45,244 nt of DNA from Draconibacterium orientale (GCA_020718205.1 DYSN01000019.1:1-45244); one strand, 5' to 3'; shown: positions 15,327-25,108, counted from the stretch's first letter. Notes: generated from the letters alone by a model not told the origin. Numbers and translations are program-made.

Positions 15327-17630
15327 TTGAAAGCTTTGGAAGACATACTTAGTGGTTTAAACGAAAAACAACGTCAGGCTGTAGAAAGAACAGAAGGCCC
15401 TGTAATGGTTGTTGCTGGTGCTGGTTCGGGTAAAACCAGAGTGCTCACATTCCGAATTGCCTATCTGCTGAGCAAAGGGGTAGATCCGTTTGGTATTTTA
15501 TCGCTCACCTTTACGAACAAGGCGGCCAGGGAAATGAAGGACAGAATTGCCCAACTGGTGGGGCAGGGAAGTGCCCGATCGCTTTGGATGGGAACTTTTC
15601 ACTCAATTTTTGCCCGTATTTTACGATTCGAATCGTCCTATCTGGGTTTCCCGCCAAATTTTACTATTTACGATACCGACGACAGCAAAAGCTTGATGAA
15701 ATCCATAGTTAAAGCCCACAATCTCGACCCAAAGGTTTATATGGAATCCATGATTTTATCCAGAATTAGCAACGCCAAAAACAATCTGATAAGCTACGAA
15801 GCCTATCAGCAAAATGCCGAGCTCATTAATCAGGATAAAAGCGGCGGAAGACCCGAAATAGGATTTCTCTACGAGTGGTATCAAAAGAAGCTTTTTCAGT
15901 CGGCAGCCATGGACTTCGACGATTTATTGTTCAATATCAATGTGTTATTCCGCGATTACCCCGAGATATTGCTCAAATACCAGAAGAAATTCGAATACAT
16001 TATGGTTGATGAATATCAGGATACCAATTTTTCGCAGTACTATATAGTGAAAAAACTTGCGGCCAACAACGAAAATGTGTGTGTAGTTGGCGACGATGCC
16101 CAAAGCATCTATAGTTTCAGGGGAGCCAATATCGAGAATATCCTTAATTTTAAAAAGGATTATCCCGATTTGTTTACTGTGAAATTGGAGCAAAACTATA
16201 GGTCTACTCAAACCATTGTCAAAGCCGCCAACGATGTGATTCATCAAAATAAAGGACAGATTTTTAAAGAAGTCTGGACACAAAACCCTGAGGGCGAAAA
16301 AATAAGGCTTTTAAGAACATCGAGCGATAAAGAAGAAGGCAGCATGGTTTCCCACCAGATTTTTCAGGATCATATGAACGAAAAAGCGCATCTCGACTCG
16401 TTTGCAGTTCTATATAGAACCAATGCCCAAAGTCGTAGTATTGAGGAGGGTTTACGTCGTTTAAATCTACCCTATAGAATTTTTGGAGGCATATCTTTCT
16501 ATAAACGTAAGGAAGTCAAGGACTTCCTGGCTTATTTTCGTCTAACAATAAATCATGCGGATGAGGAATCACTAAAACGGGTAATCAATTTCCCCCCACG
16601 AGGAATTGGAAAAACAAGTTTCGAGAAAGTTATTATTGCCGGCAGCAAATTAGGGCTTCCCGTTTGGGAGGTTTTAAAACAGTGCGAAAGCCTGAATCTG
16701 GGAATCTCAGCAGCCACAGTTGCTAAATTTCAAGAGTTTATCATCATGATTGAAAGTTTCAGAGCCCGCCTGTCGACTGTAAATGCCTACGATATGGCTC
16801 AGGAGATTGGGAAATCGAGTGGTGTGTTCTCTGTTTTCTACCAGGACAAAACTCCCGAGGGGGTGAGCAAATTTGAGAATATTGAAGAGTTGATGAATGG
16901 ATTGAAAGAGTTTGTAGAGGCTGAAAATGCTGGAAATCAGAGCGAAAATCCAGCTATAAAGACATTGGATCAATATATGCAAGATATTGCCCTTTTAACC
17001 GATGCCGACGAAAAAGAAAAAGATACCCGCCCCAAAGTCTCTCTTATGACCATTCATCAGGCCAAAGGACTGGAGTTTCCATTTGTTTATATTGTTGGGG
17101 TTGAAGAGAATTTGTTTCCATCTATGATGTCACTGCACAGTAGAAGTGAGTTGGAAGAAGAGCGCCGATTGTTTTATGTGGCACTCACCAGAGCCGAAAA
17201 AAGGGTTTATATATCCTATGCCGAAACACGGTTTAAATGGGGGAAATTAGATATGTGCGAACCCAGCCGCTTCATCGACGAGATTGACGAGAAATATCTC
17301 GATCGCCCGGTGAAACCCCGTCGAACCGAACCCACTTACATGGGTGGCGGAATCAGAATAAAAGCCCGAACCATGGAGCCGCCTGCAAAAACAGTCTATA
17401 GAAATGTGAATTCCAGCGATTCTACTCCCGAAAAACCCATCGCTCAGAATGGCTCAACAGACAACCCCGATCTTATAACAGAAGGTATGAAAGTGAAACA
17501 TCAGCGGTTTGGTGTAGGTTTGGTATTGCAAATTGAGGGGCAGGGGCAAAACAAAAAAGCAACCGTAAAGTTTGCTGATGGCGAAAAACAACTCATTCTC
17601 AAATTTGCCCGATTACAAATTATAAGCTAA
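15327..17630 (+). CDS. UvrD/PcrA/Rep-family 3'-5' DNA helicase
   Basis: Superfamily 1A helicase of 767 residues. Walker A is AGAGSGKTRVL (residues ~30-40), Walker B is VDEYQDTN, and further SF1 motifs include GDDAQSIYSFRGA, LEQNYRST, TIHQAKGLEFPFV and VALTRAEKRVYI. The last ~50 residues (VKHQRFGVGLVLQIEG...VKFADGEKQL) form the small Tudor-like tail seen in PcrA, which in Bacillus-type enzymes contacts RNA polymerase. The start is a TTG at 15327, because the conserved N-terminus (LNEKQRQAVE) follows at residue 11 and no ATG precedes it. The gene is three bases after uvrA, which points to a repair role: displacement of the excised oligonucleotide and of stalled complexes. Confidence 0.93.
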   Translation: MKALEDILSGLNEKQRQAVERTEGPVMVVAGAGSGKTRVLTFRIAYLLSKGVDPFGILSLTFTNKAAREMKDRIAQLVGQGSARSLWMGTFHSIFARILRFESSYLGFPPNFTIYDTDDSKSLMKSIVKAHNLDPKVYMESMILSRISNAKNNLISYEAYQQNAELINQDKSGGRPEIGFLYEWYQKKLFQSAAMDFDDLLFNINVLFRDYPEILLKYQKKFEYIMVDEYQDTNFSQYYIVKKLAANNENVCVVGDDAQSIYSFRGANIENILNFKKDYPDLFTVKLEQNYRSTQTIVKAANDVIHQNKGQIFKEVWTQNPEGEKIRLLRTSSDKEEGSMVSHQIFQDHMNEKAHLDSFAVLYRTNAQSRSIEEGLRRLNLPYRIFGGISFYKRKEVKDFLAYFRLTINHADEESLKRVINFPPRGIGKTSFEKVIIAGSKLGLPVWEVLKQCESLNLGISAATVAKFQEFIIMIESFRARLSTVNAYDMAQEIGKSSGVFSVFYQDKTPEGVSKFENIEELMNGLKEFVEAENAGNQSENPAIKTLDQYMQDIALLTDADEKEKDTRPKVSLMTIHQAKGLEFPFVYIVGVEENLFPSMMSLHSRSELEEERRLFYVALTRAEKRVYISYAETRFKWGKLDMCEPSRFIDEIDEKYLDRPVKPRRTEPTYMGGGIRIKARTMEPPAKTVYRNVNSSDSTPEKPIAQNGSTDNPDLITEGMKVKHQRFGVGLVLQIEGQGQNKKATVKFADGEKQLILKFARLQIIS

Positions 17631-17648
17631 ACAAAATTGATTGAGCAG

Positions 17649-17684
17649 TTTGATACTATGTGTAATCAAATAATTCTATATTTG
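17649..17684 (+). promoter_or_regulatory. Promoter of the DUF4290-murA unit
   Basis: -7 box TATATTTG (17677-17684), a perfect TAnnTTTG match. TTTG at 17649-17652 is a possible -33 element with a long 24-base spacer. The leader to the ATG at 17774 is about 80 bases. Confidence 0.6.
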
Positions 17685-17773
17685 CAGCGATTTCCTGTAT
17701 GAATTCACATCTGCTTAAAGATGATTTAAAAAATATTACCAACAGTGAATAAACTCACAAAATAAAGATTTTC

Positions 17774-18520
17774 ATGGAATATAATACATCAAGAAATAAA
17801 CTTGAAATACCTGAATATGGTCGTAATGTTCAAAAAATGGTAGAACAAATTCTCGACACCGAAGACCGCGAAAAGCGCAACCAAATGGCATCGGCTGTTG
17901 TTAGAATTATGGCCAGCATGAATGCTGTGGGCGGCACCTATGGCGATATGGAGCAAAAAGTGTGGGATCATCTGTACATTATTTCCGATTTCCGATTGGA
18001 TGTAGATGCGCCTTACCCAATGCCCGATAAGAATAAAATAATGGCTCGTCCCAAACCCCTTGAATATGCCGAAGGCGGTATCAGACTGAGAACCTACGGA
18101 CGTAATCTCGAAGACATTATAAAAATTGCCATCGGCATGGAAAATGGTGATGAGAAAACTGCCCTAATTCAGTTGGTGGCCTACAATATGAAGAAATCAT
18201 ATCTCACATGGAATCGTTTAACCGTGGACGACGAGCAAATTAAAGATGATTTTATCAGGTTAAGTGGCGGAAAGCTCGAAATTCCTGCCGATTACGAATT
18301 CCCAACCACTCAGGATATTCTGGGTAAGAAGAAAATAAAGGAAGGAAATACCAAATCCGTTCAAAGTAAATTCTATAACTCTGGCAATCAGGGATCTAAT
18401 AATGGAAACAACGGAGGAAGCAACAATCCTTATAAAGCCAAAAGACCGTATGGCGCAAGCGATAACAAAGGTTATGGCGGAAAATCCAACTACACTTCCT
18501 TTAAAAAGAAAACAAACTAA
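17774..18520 (+). CDS. DUF4290 family protein
   Basis: A 248-residue soluble protein of the Bacteroidota-restricted DUF4290 family. The conserved part is residues ~1-185, opening YNTSRNKLEIPEYGRNVQKM and containing EYAEGGIRLRTYGRNLE. The C-terminal ~55 residues are a low-complexity Gly/Asn/Lys/Tyr tail (SNNGNNGGSNNPYKAKRP and similar) that looks disordered. No function is established to my knowledge. It lies 12 bases before murA and shares its promoter, a neighbourhood I recall as common in Bacteroidota, which hints at a cell-envelope or division role by association only. Confidence 0.85.
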   Translation: MEYNTSRNKLEIPEYGRNVQKMVEQILDTEDREKRNQMASAVVRIMASMNAVGGTYGDMEQKVWDHLYIISDFRLDVDAPYPMPDKNKIMARPKPLEYAEGGIRLRTYGRNLEDIIKIAIGMENGDEKTALIQLVAYNMKKSYLTWNRLTVDDEQIKDDFIRLSGGKLEIPADYEFPTTQDILGKKKIKEGNTKSVQSKFYNSGNQGSNNGNNGGSNNPYKAKRPYGASDNKGYGGKSNYTSFKKKTN

Positions 18521-18532
18521 TCCATTCATTTC

Positions 18533-19837
18533 ATGAGCTCATTTGTTATTGAGGGCGGAAAAAGTTTAGCAGGTGATATTTATCCTCAGGGAGCTAAAAA
18601 CGAAGCCCTTCAGATTTTATGCGCCGTACTTCTAACTCCAGAAGTAGTCATAATTCATAATATCCCAGAAATCAGAGACGTAAATAAACTCATTGAAATT
18701 CTGGCAGATATGGGAGTGAAAGTGAGCAAACTTGCTCCGGGTAGTTATAGCTTTCAAGCCGATGATATTAATCTGAACTACTTAAAATCGAACGATTTTT
18801 TGAGTAAAGGAGGTATGTTGCGTGGCTCGGTTATGCTCATGGGGCCTTTGCTGGCCAGATTCGGTACGGCAATTATTCCAATTCCGGGTGGCGATAAAAT
18901 TGGCCGCAGACGAATGGATACCCATTTTATTGGGTTACAAAAGCTTGGCGCTCAGTTGCATTACAATCAGGTTGAGAATTTTTATGAACTCAAAGCGCAG
19001 CAACTCAAAGGCTGTTATATGCTTTTAGACGAAGCCAGCGTTACCGGGACAGCCAATGTTTTGATGGCCAGTGTATTGGCTGAGGGAAAAACAACAATTT
19101 TTAATGCTGCCTGCGAACCCTATCTGCTTCAGCTGGCTCGCATGCTCAGCCGAATGGGAGCTCAAATTGAAGGAATTGGCAGCAACTTGCTTCAAATTAC
19201 TGGTGTTTCTGATCTAAAAGGAACGCAACATACCATGCTTCCGGATATGATAGAAATAGGAAGTTTTATTGGATTGGCCGCGATTACTCAATCCGATATC
19301 ACCATCAAGAATGTTCATTATCAGGAATTGGGAATGATTCCACAGGTTTTTCAGCGGTTGGGCATTCAAATGGAATTAATAGACGACGATTTACATATAC
19401 CAGCCCAGGAAACCTATGAAGTACAGCGATTTATGGATGGCGCCATTATGACCATCAGCGATGCGCCCTGGCCGGGTTTTACCCCCGATTTAATCAGTAT
19501 TGCTTTGGTAACCGCCATTCAGGCCAAAGGCAGCGTATTGATTCACCAAAAAATGTTTGAGAGTCGTTTGTTCTTTGTTGACAAGCTCATTGATATGGGA
19601 GCACAGATTATTCTCTGTGACCCGCACCGTGCCACCGTGATTGGTAACAATAGAAAAACCCCGTTGCATGGCATTCGAATGACATCTCCCGACATCAGAG
19701 CCGGGGTTGCCTTGCTTTTGGCAGCACTTTCGGCAAAAGGCACCTCCATCATCGACAATATAGAACAAATTGACCGCGGATATCAGCAAATCGACCAGCG
19801 TTTAATTCATCTTGGAGCCAGCATACAAAGAATCTGA
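18533..19837 (+). CDS. murA: UDP-N-acetylglucosamine 1-carboxyvinyltransferase, Asp-type
   Basis: First committed step of peptidoglycan synthesis: transfers enolpyruvate from PEP to UDP-GlcNAc. 434 residues, with the repeated EPSP-synthase-like fold. Lys22-Asn23 (GAKNEAL) is the substrate site. In the active-site loop the family reads PGGCxIGxRPxD; here it reads PGGDKIGRRRMD, so the catalytic Cys (Cys115 in E. coli) is Asp121. Enzymes with Asp at this position (Mycobacterium, Chlamydia) are active but are not alkylated by fosfomycin. Fosfomycin insensitivity is therefore the expected consequence, by inference. Co-transcribed with DUF4290, 12 bases apart. Confidence 0.95.
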   Translation: MSSFVIEGGKSLAGDIYPQGAKNEALQILCAVLLTPEVVIIHNIPEIRDVNKLIEILADMGVKVSKLAPGSYSFQADDINLNYLKSNDFLSKGGMLRGSVMLMGPLLARFGTAIIPIPGGDKIGRRRMDTHFIGLQKLGAQLHYNQVENFYELKAQQLKGCYMLLDEASVTGTANVLMASVLAEGKTTIFNAACEPYLLQLARMLSRMGAQIEGIGSNLLQITGVSDLKGTQHTMLPDMIEIGSFIGLAAITQSDITIKNVHYQELGMIPQVFQRLGIQMELIDDDLHIPAQETYEVQRFMDGAIMTISDAPWPGFTPDLISIALVTAIQAKGSVLIHQKMFESRLFFVDKLIDMGAQIILCDPHRATVIGNNRKTPLHGIRMTSPDIRAGVALLLAALSAKGTSIIDNIEQIDRGYQQIDQRLIHLGASIQRI

Positions 19838-19968
19838 AAAACGAAAAATAAATAGTTACTGACGCTTATTTCTTAAAACCCTGCTTTCGCTCAGTTGCTT
19901 AACTCAAGCCGTGGATTACGAGTACTTTTAACAAATCAATTGTACAATACGCGGTAATATTGCTTAAA

Positions 19969-22350
19969 ATGAGTTTAACAGATATACAATCCCCTTTAAC
20001 ACTGGAGCTTAAGGATCATTTCATTTATAAAATTAATGTATCTGAAGTGATTTCGCACAAAGATTTGCAAAATCTTGATTTGTCTATTCGTGAAGTATTG
20101 AGACGAAATGGGTTGCGCAAGATTTTCATTGTTGCCAATTTATCGAAATACAGTCACTTCACCCAAGATGCCATGTACTACCTTGAAAATGAGAAATTTA
20201 TCGACCAGCTTCATGTGGTATTTGTAATTTATGGGCTCAATCCTTTATACAGAGCAGCTTTAACAAACTTGATTCCGCCCAAATCAACCGTGTTGGTTTA
20301 TGAAGTTCAGAACGAAAAAACCGCCGATATCAAAGCAAGAATTTTAAAAAGCGAATATCTGATGCAAACCATGTTATCGGGTTTGGTAACCTTTACTGGT
20401 ATCGACCGGAATACGGTGGAAATTAAAGGCAAAAAGATGCTTCTGGTTCATGATAAAAACTGGGAGTATAAGCATCCCAAAGATACCTATTTCTATAAAA
20501 TTGATATCGTAGATTCCAATATTTTTGTTTCCAGACCTTCTGGTTATATTGAGTATAATAATTCGCTTACAGCCAATACTTTATTTGATAAAGCGGTCTA
20601 TAAAATGATGGGTGATCATGGAAAATATTATCGAATTCAGGATTATACAAATGTAGTTTCATCTACCTTTAGTGCGCGAAGGGATTTTATCCATTATATA
20701 TCCGACAATATCGACCGAATAGAGCTCATGGTATTTTATGGCTTGAATGCCATCATGAAAACCATTGTAAAAATGGGAAAATATTTCAATCCACAATTTT
20801 ATAAAGTCAAAGTGGTTGAAACCTTTGACGAAGCCATGATTTTAATTTTAAATCATAAATATGGGGGATTGTATTTTGACGAAGTAAAAAGTCTGCAGGC
20901 TTCTCAGGCTGTTTCAGATGACAAGCCCATGGAGAACCAGGTAGATAACAGTTTACCGGTTTTCAGCAATAACCCGATCATTCAAAAAAAAATTGAGCTT
21001 CTGTTTAAAGATATTGGCAATCTGCTTAAAGATGACGATTTCATTGAAAATACATCAGCTCAAGCCAAGGATGAATTGCTGGCCGACATTTATAACGCGC
21101 TGTATGTTTTGAAATTAGATATCAATGAGTTCAATTTTAGTCGGGAGAAAATTTTTCTAAAACTGCAAAAGCAGCTGGGCGAAATGGTTTCGGAAATAAA
21201 AAATTATAAAACCGAGCTTTCGCATAACGACCAATGGAAAAACGATTATATAGACTTTGTAAATCAAAGTTTTGCTGATAATCTGAACAAAATTATTGAG
21301 ACCTATCAGCAAATACCAATTCGTGAATTAGCAGAAAAGAAGGTAAATGATGTTTTGGGCCATATTCTACAAATTCTTGAGCAGCTTCAGGGGTTACAAG
21401 AAAATATTTCCATACCATCCAAACCTAAATTAAACAATAAGTCATCGTTTCAAATTGAGACCATTTTTAATAAATTAGTTCAAGTTTATCTGTCATCGAT
21501 TCAAGCAAAAAACCTTGATATTCATATTCATATCGATACTCTTCTGCCCAAATATCTCATAGGGGATGAAAGCAAAATCGTAGGAATTCTGGACCAGTTT
21601 TTAGAAAATGCAGTGGATTATACCAATACTGGTAACATATCGCTAAGAGCTAAACTCATTTTCGAAAACCCCGAAATGGTATCGGTACGATTTTCGGTGC
21701 AATATCCTGGAATTGGTGTTTCGCCTACCAGATTAAATGCAGAAATTTCGGATTCAGATTTTAAAAAGTTCAATATTCAGGGTTTTACCACGCTGAATAA
21801 ATTAGGTTTGAATTATTGTAACCTATTGGCAGGTTTAATTGGCGGTGAGACAGGAAATCTGAAAAATACCAATGATGGCTCAGAATACTATTTGGAACTT
21901 AAATTAGAGAAGGGCATGATGTCGAAGGATTTGGCTTTGTTCAGAAAATCAAAACCTTTGGAAGCACCCGGAAAAGAAAATAATCCTGTTACCGGGGTCT
22001 ATATTTCACATGAAAACCTTGTAGACGGATTTGTGACAGATTTGCTGCGTAGAAACGGTCTAAAAATAAAAAAACTCCAATTTCAGCATGATGAAGCACA
22101 TGCGATTCTCACTAACAATCAGCAGTTTATAATTCTGTCATTTCTTCAGGGTTATCAAGCGGGCGATGAAAATTGGTTTTTAAGCAATAGATTCCATTTA
22201 AACCACGATGTTCCGGTCTTTGTCCTTTCTTCACAAGAAATTCCATTGGTAAACGACAAACTTGATGAAATCAGAAACCTAAACTTTGTGACATCCGATA
22301 TCAGTGTTTCTGGGTTGAATGAGCTTATAATCAATAATCTGAGCCATTAA
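19969..22350 (+). CDS. Degenerate hybrid histidine-kinase-like protein with N-terminal STAS-like repeats
   Basis: A 793-residue soluble protein (ATG at 19969 preferred to the TTG nine bases earlier). Two alpha/beta domains (~1-115 and ~150-300) resemble STAS/SpoIIAA-like folds. A coiled-coil stretch follows (~320-430). The rest aligns with hybrid sensor kinases: H-box equivalent WKNDYIDFVNQSFADNLNKII, then an ATPase domain (YLIGDESKIVGILDQFLENAVDYT), then a receiver-like domain (~660-790). Key residues are replaced. Gln433 sits at the phospho-His position. The G1 motif reads QYPGIG, with Tyr579 for Asp. The G2 glycine motif is eroded, and Ser724 stands about where the receiver Asp should be. 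The N-box Asn547 remains. I infer a pseudokinase or scaffold with regulatory rather than catalytic function. It is convergent with cysH, with only 11 bases between. Confidence 0.7.
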   Translation: MSLTDIQSPLTLELKDHFIYKINVSEVISHKDLQNLDLSIREVLRRNGLRKIFIVANLSKYSHFTQDAMYYLENEKFIDQLHVVFVIYGLNPLYRAALTNLIPPKSTVLVYEVQNEKTADIKARILKSEYLMQTMLSGLVTFTGIDRNTVEIKGKKMLLVHDKNWEYKHPKDTYFYKIDIVDSNIFVSRPSGYIEYNNSLTANTLFDKAVYKMMGDHGKYYRIQDYTNVVSSTFSARRDFIHYISDNIDRIELMVFYGLNAIMKTIVKMGKYFNPQFYKVKVVETFDEAMILILNHKYGGLYFDEVKSLQASQAVSDDKPMENQVDNSLPVFSNNPIIQKKIELLFKDIGNLLKDDDFIENTSAQAKDELLADIYNALYVLKLDINEFNFSREKIFLKLQKQLGEMVSEIKNYKTELSHNDQWKNDYIDFVNQSFADNLNKIIETYQQIPIRELAEKKVNDVLGHILQILEQLQGLQENISIPSKPKLNNKSSFQIETIFNKLVQVYLSSIQAKNLDIHIHIDTLLPKYLIGDESKIVGILDQFLENAVDYTNTGNISLRAKLIFENPEMVSVRFSVQYPGIGVSPTRLNAEISDSDFKKFNIQGFTTLNKLGLNYCNLLAGLIGGETGNLKNTNDGSEYYLELKLEKGMMSKDLALFRKSKPLEAPGKENNPVTGVYISHENLVDGFVTDLLRRNGLKIKKLQFQHDEAHAILTNNQQFIILSFLQGYQAGDENWFLSNRFHLNHDVPVFVLSSQEIPLVNDKLDEIRNLNFVTSDISVSGLNELIINNLSH

Positions 22351-22361
22351 TTACAAAAGAA

Positions 22362-23069
22362 TCAACGCGCATGTAATCCACATTCTTTTGTTTCCGGATT
22401 TTCCCACCACCATCTTCCCGCTCTAATATCTTCGCCTTTTTCAATGGCTCTGGTGCAAGGCTGACAGCCAATACTTGGAAATCCCATATCGTGAAGTCGA
22501 TTGTAGGGTATTTTATTTTGTTTAATAAAATCCCACATGTGCTCTTCGGTCCAGTGAATCAAGGGGTTAATTTTTATCAACCCGTTATTCTCGTCCCACT
22601 CAACCATTTTTAACTCGGTTCTTGTTACCGATTGTTCTTTTCTAAGCCCGCAAATCCACACATCAAGCTGGCTAAAAGCTCGTTTCAGGGGTTTTATTTT
22701 TCTTATATGGCAACAGAGTTTTCTGTTTTCAATACTTTCGAAAAACAGATTTATCCCTTTGCTATTCACCATATTCTCCACCTGTGACGATTCGGGGAAA
22801 TAAACCTTAATTTTTATACCATATCTTTTATTGGTTCGGTCGATCAAATCGTAGGTTTCGGGGAAAATTCTTCCCGTGTCTAAGGTGAAAATGGGTGTTG
22901 ATTTATCGATTTCGCAAATTAAATGGGTAAGAATTTGGTCTTCGGCGCCCATACTGCTAGCCAAAGCGATTCTGCCGTTAAAACGACTTATGAAAAATGT
23001 GAGCAATTCATTAGGATTCATACCATTGGTTTGCTCTCTTAAGCTTATAATATCTTCTTGTTTCATCAT
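22362..23069 (-). CDS. cysH: Adenylyl-sulfate (APS) reductase, 4Fe-4S type
   Basis: Reduces activated sulfate to sulfite with thioredoxin in assimilatory sulfate reduction. 235 residues, PP-loop-like fold with SMGAEDQIL near the N-terminus. The cysteine pattern CC (RKLCCHIRK) with CxxC (GCQPCTRA) shows a [4Fe-4S] cluster, which marks the APS-using rather than the PAPS-using branch. The C-terminal ECGLH carries the catalytic Cys. No sulfate adenylyltransferase or sulfite reductase gene is in the window. It stands alone, 123 bases downstream of the GNAT gene and convergent with the pseudokinase. The MM start is the only reasonable one. Confidence 0.9.
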   Translation of the reverse strand: MMKQEDIISLREQTNGMNPNELLTFFISRFNGRIALASSMGAEDQILTHLICEIDKSTPIFTLDTGRIFPETYDLIDRTNKRYGIKIKVYFPESSQVENMVNSKGINLFFESIENRKLCCHIRKIKPLKRAFSQLDVWICGLRKEQSVTRTELKMVEWDENNGLIKINPLIHWTEEHMWDFIKQNKIPYNRLHDMGFPSIGCQPCTRAIEKGEDIRAGRWWWENPETKECGLHAR

Positions 23070-23192
23070 GATGCATCTGCTTTTAATAAAAGGGATGATC
23101 GAACACCCGTTTATTGAGATTTCTAATTAGTATTTCGTGTGTGAAAATAAGTTTATTTCAAATATTCCATTGTTGAATGGGTTGTTTTTTTA

Positions 23193-23645
23193 CTACTTCA
23201 TCCATTCAAACAATTGATAGTGCTGCCCATTCATCCCCAGATTTTCGTAGGTTTTTTGTGCTGTTTTATTCGACTTATCCACATAGAGACGCAATCCAAC
23301 AACATCGGGGTTCTCATTTACAAGAGACTGCAAATGGCTATATATTTGTTTAAAAATCCCCCGTCGCCGGAATTCGGGAAGTACATAAACACTTTGAATC
23401 CACCAAATGGTTTTGTTGCGCCAATCGCTCCATTCGTAAGTGATTAAAGTACTGGCAATAACAGTATTATCGATACTTGCAGTAAAATAGTTACCTTTTT
23501 CGGGGAAATCAAAAACAGACGTCACAGCAATTAAAACTGTGGGTTTATCTAATTGAATACCCTCGGTTTCAAGAGCCATTTTAAGCTGAAAATCAGCAAT
23601 TATGTGGGCATGATGTGGCTGAGCCACTTCAATATCAAAAATCAT
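23193..23645 (-). CDS. GNAT-family N-acetyltransferase
   Basis: A 150-residue single-domain acetyl-CoA-dependent acyltransferase. Motif A is VYVLPEFRRRGIFKQIYSHL (acetyl-CoA pyrophosphate loop RRRGIF), preceded by the beta-strand WWIQSVYVL. The later LRLYVDKSNKTAQKTYENLG is the typical C-terminal signature. The substrate is unknown. Its ATG overlaps the stop of the symporter gene by four bases (ATGA), so it is the last gene of the gmhA operon. Confidence 0.85.
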   Translation of the reverse strand: MIFDIEVAQPHHAHIIADFQLKMALETEGIQLDKPTVLIAVTSVFDFPEKGNYFTASIDNTVIASTLITYEWSDWRNKTIWWIQSVYVLPEFRRRGIFKQIYSHLQSLVNENPDVVGLRLYVDKSNKTAQKTYENLGMNGQHYQLFEWMK

Positions 23646-25102
23646 AGAGCGTCGGTTTTTTTAATAGAGATGAGCCATAACCCCAAATACATGAGTAATC
23701 CATTGATAATAAGTAATTCAAAACCAATTTCATATCCATTAAATATTTGTGGGGATATCATTTTTAGCAGATAGGAGAATGAAATAGCAACAATAGCAAT
23801 CAGGGGAACCAAATAATCATTAATCGATCGTTTGCTCAAAATACCAAAAGAGAACAGCCCCAATAAGGGTCCATAGGTATAACCTGCTATTGTAAATAGT
23901 TTGGTTATAATAGCCTGATCGTTAATCAAGCTGTATCCTAAGATCACAAGAGCTGTAACAAGAGCTGTTCCGAAATGAACTTGTTTTCTAATTTGAATAG
24001 CTCTTTTAGGAGAAATATTGCTTTTTCGATCAACACCAAGAATGTCGATAGAAAAAGATGTGGTTAGACTGGTCATTGCACCATCGGCACTTGAATAAGC
24101 AGCTGATATTAAGCCAATAATAAAAATAAGTGCTCCAATAATGCCAAAATGTTGCAGAGCCAGGGTTGGAAATAAATTGTCAGAGGTACCACTGATTTTT
24201 ATACCATAGGTATTTGCATATAACAATAGAAAACCACCAAGAATTAAAAATATTAGATTAACAAAAACCAAAAACCAGCTTAAAGTAATCATATTTTTCT
24301 GAGCATCTTTTAAATTTCGGCAACTGAGGTTTTTTTGCATCATGTCTTGGTCAAGGCCCGTCATAACAATAGCGATAAAAGCCCCTGAAAGAAATTGTTT
24401 TAAAAAAAAGTTTTTTGATTTAAAATCGGTATCCACCATATCTGTAAAACCTTTAGTATTTATTTCCTGAAAAAGTTCCAGGACACTTTTGTCTAAACTG
24501 TTGGAAATATAGAAGATAGTGAATATAAGAGATGCAAGCATAAAAGTGGTTTGGAGGGTATCAGTCCATACAATTGTTTTTACCCCTGCCTTAAAAGTAT
24601 AAATTAAAATCAATACTACAAAGCCTAAAGTGGTTACAATAAATGGAACGCCCAAACTATCCAGCATAAATTTCTGAAGAATATAAATAACCAAAAACAT
24701 TCTGAAGGATGCTCCAATTAGGCGGGAAATCAGAAAAAAAATGGCACCGGTTTTATAGCTAACTATGCCAAAACGAGTATGTAAATACGTATAAATTGAT
24801 GTTAGGTTAAGCTTATAGTAAATGGGCAACAACACATTTGCAATTACAAAGTATCCAATTAAATAACCAATTACAATCATCATGTAGCTAAAACCTTCTG
24901 CGCCAACAGTTCCTGGGATGCTTATAAAGGTAACTCCACTTAGCGAAGCTCCAATCATGCCATAGGAAACCACAATCCAGGGAGAAGATTTGTCGCCAAT
25001 AAAAAATGTGGCGTTGGTTGCTTTTCGGCCTGTCCACCAACTTATAATGAACAATATAACCGAATAAACAATAAATGTTATTAGAATCAAGGTATTTGTC
25101 AT
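23642..25102 (-). CDS. Sodium:solute symporter (SSS family)
   Basis: A 486-residue inner-membrane protein with about 13 hydrophobic segments from residue 5 to the end. The SSS hallmark region ATFFIGDKSSPWIVVSYGMIGASLSG lies near residues 31-56 (quoted in part: IGDKSSPW, GASLSGVTFISIPG). Further family features are AAYSSADGAMTSLTTSFS and GYTYGPLLGLFSFG. The transported solute cannot be told from sequence. It begins six bases after gmhB and overlaps the GNAT gene by four, so it belongs to the heptose-type operon by position. Whether it takes part in that pathway is unknown. Confidence 0.88.
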   Translation of the reverse strand: MTNTLILITFIVYSVILFIISWWTGRKATNATFFIGDKSSPWIVVSYGMIGASLSGVTFISIPGTVGAEGFSYMMIVIGYLIGYFVIANVLLPIYYKLNLTSIYTYLHTRFGIVSYKTGAIFFLISRLIGASFRMFLVIYILQKFMLDSLGVPFIVTTLGFVVLILIYTFKAGVKTIVWTDTLQTTFMLASLIFTIFYISNSLDKSVLELFQEINTKGFTDMVDTDFKSKNFFLKQFLSGAFIAIVMTGLDQDMMQKNLSCRNLKDAQKNMITLSWFLVFVNLIFLILGGFLLLYANTYGIKISGTSDNLFPTLALQHFGIIGALIFIIGLISAAYSSADGAMTSLTTSFSIDILGVDRKSNISPKRAIQIRKQVHFGTALVTALVILGYSLINDQAIITKLFTIAGYTYGPLLGLFSFGILSKRSINDYLVPLIAIVAISFSYLLKMISPQIFNGYEIGFELLIINGLLMYLGLWLISIKKTDAL

Positions 25103-25108
25103 TATCTT

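Noticed and set aside
18360..18518. Gly/Asn-rich tail of DUF4290 as a tandem repeat or frameshift product
   Set aside because: The frame continues to a normal stop just before murA and shows no regular period; it is low-complexity coding sequence.
23167..23180. CCATT/AATGG mini-hairpin after the GNAT gene as a terminator
   Set aside because: Five-bp stem and the T-run is on the wrong strand for the minus-strand operon.
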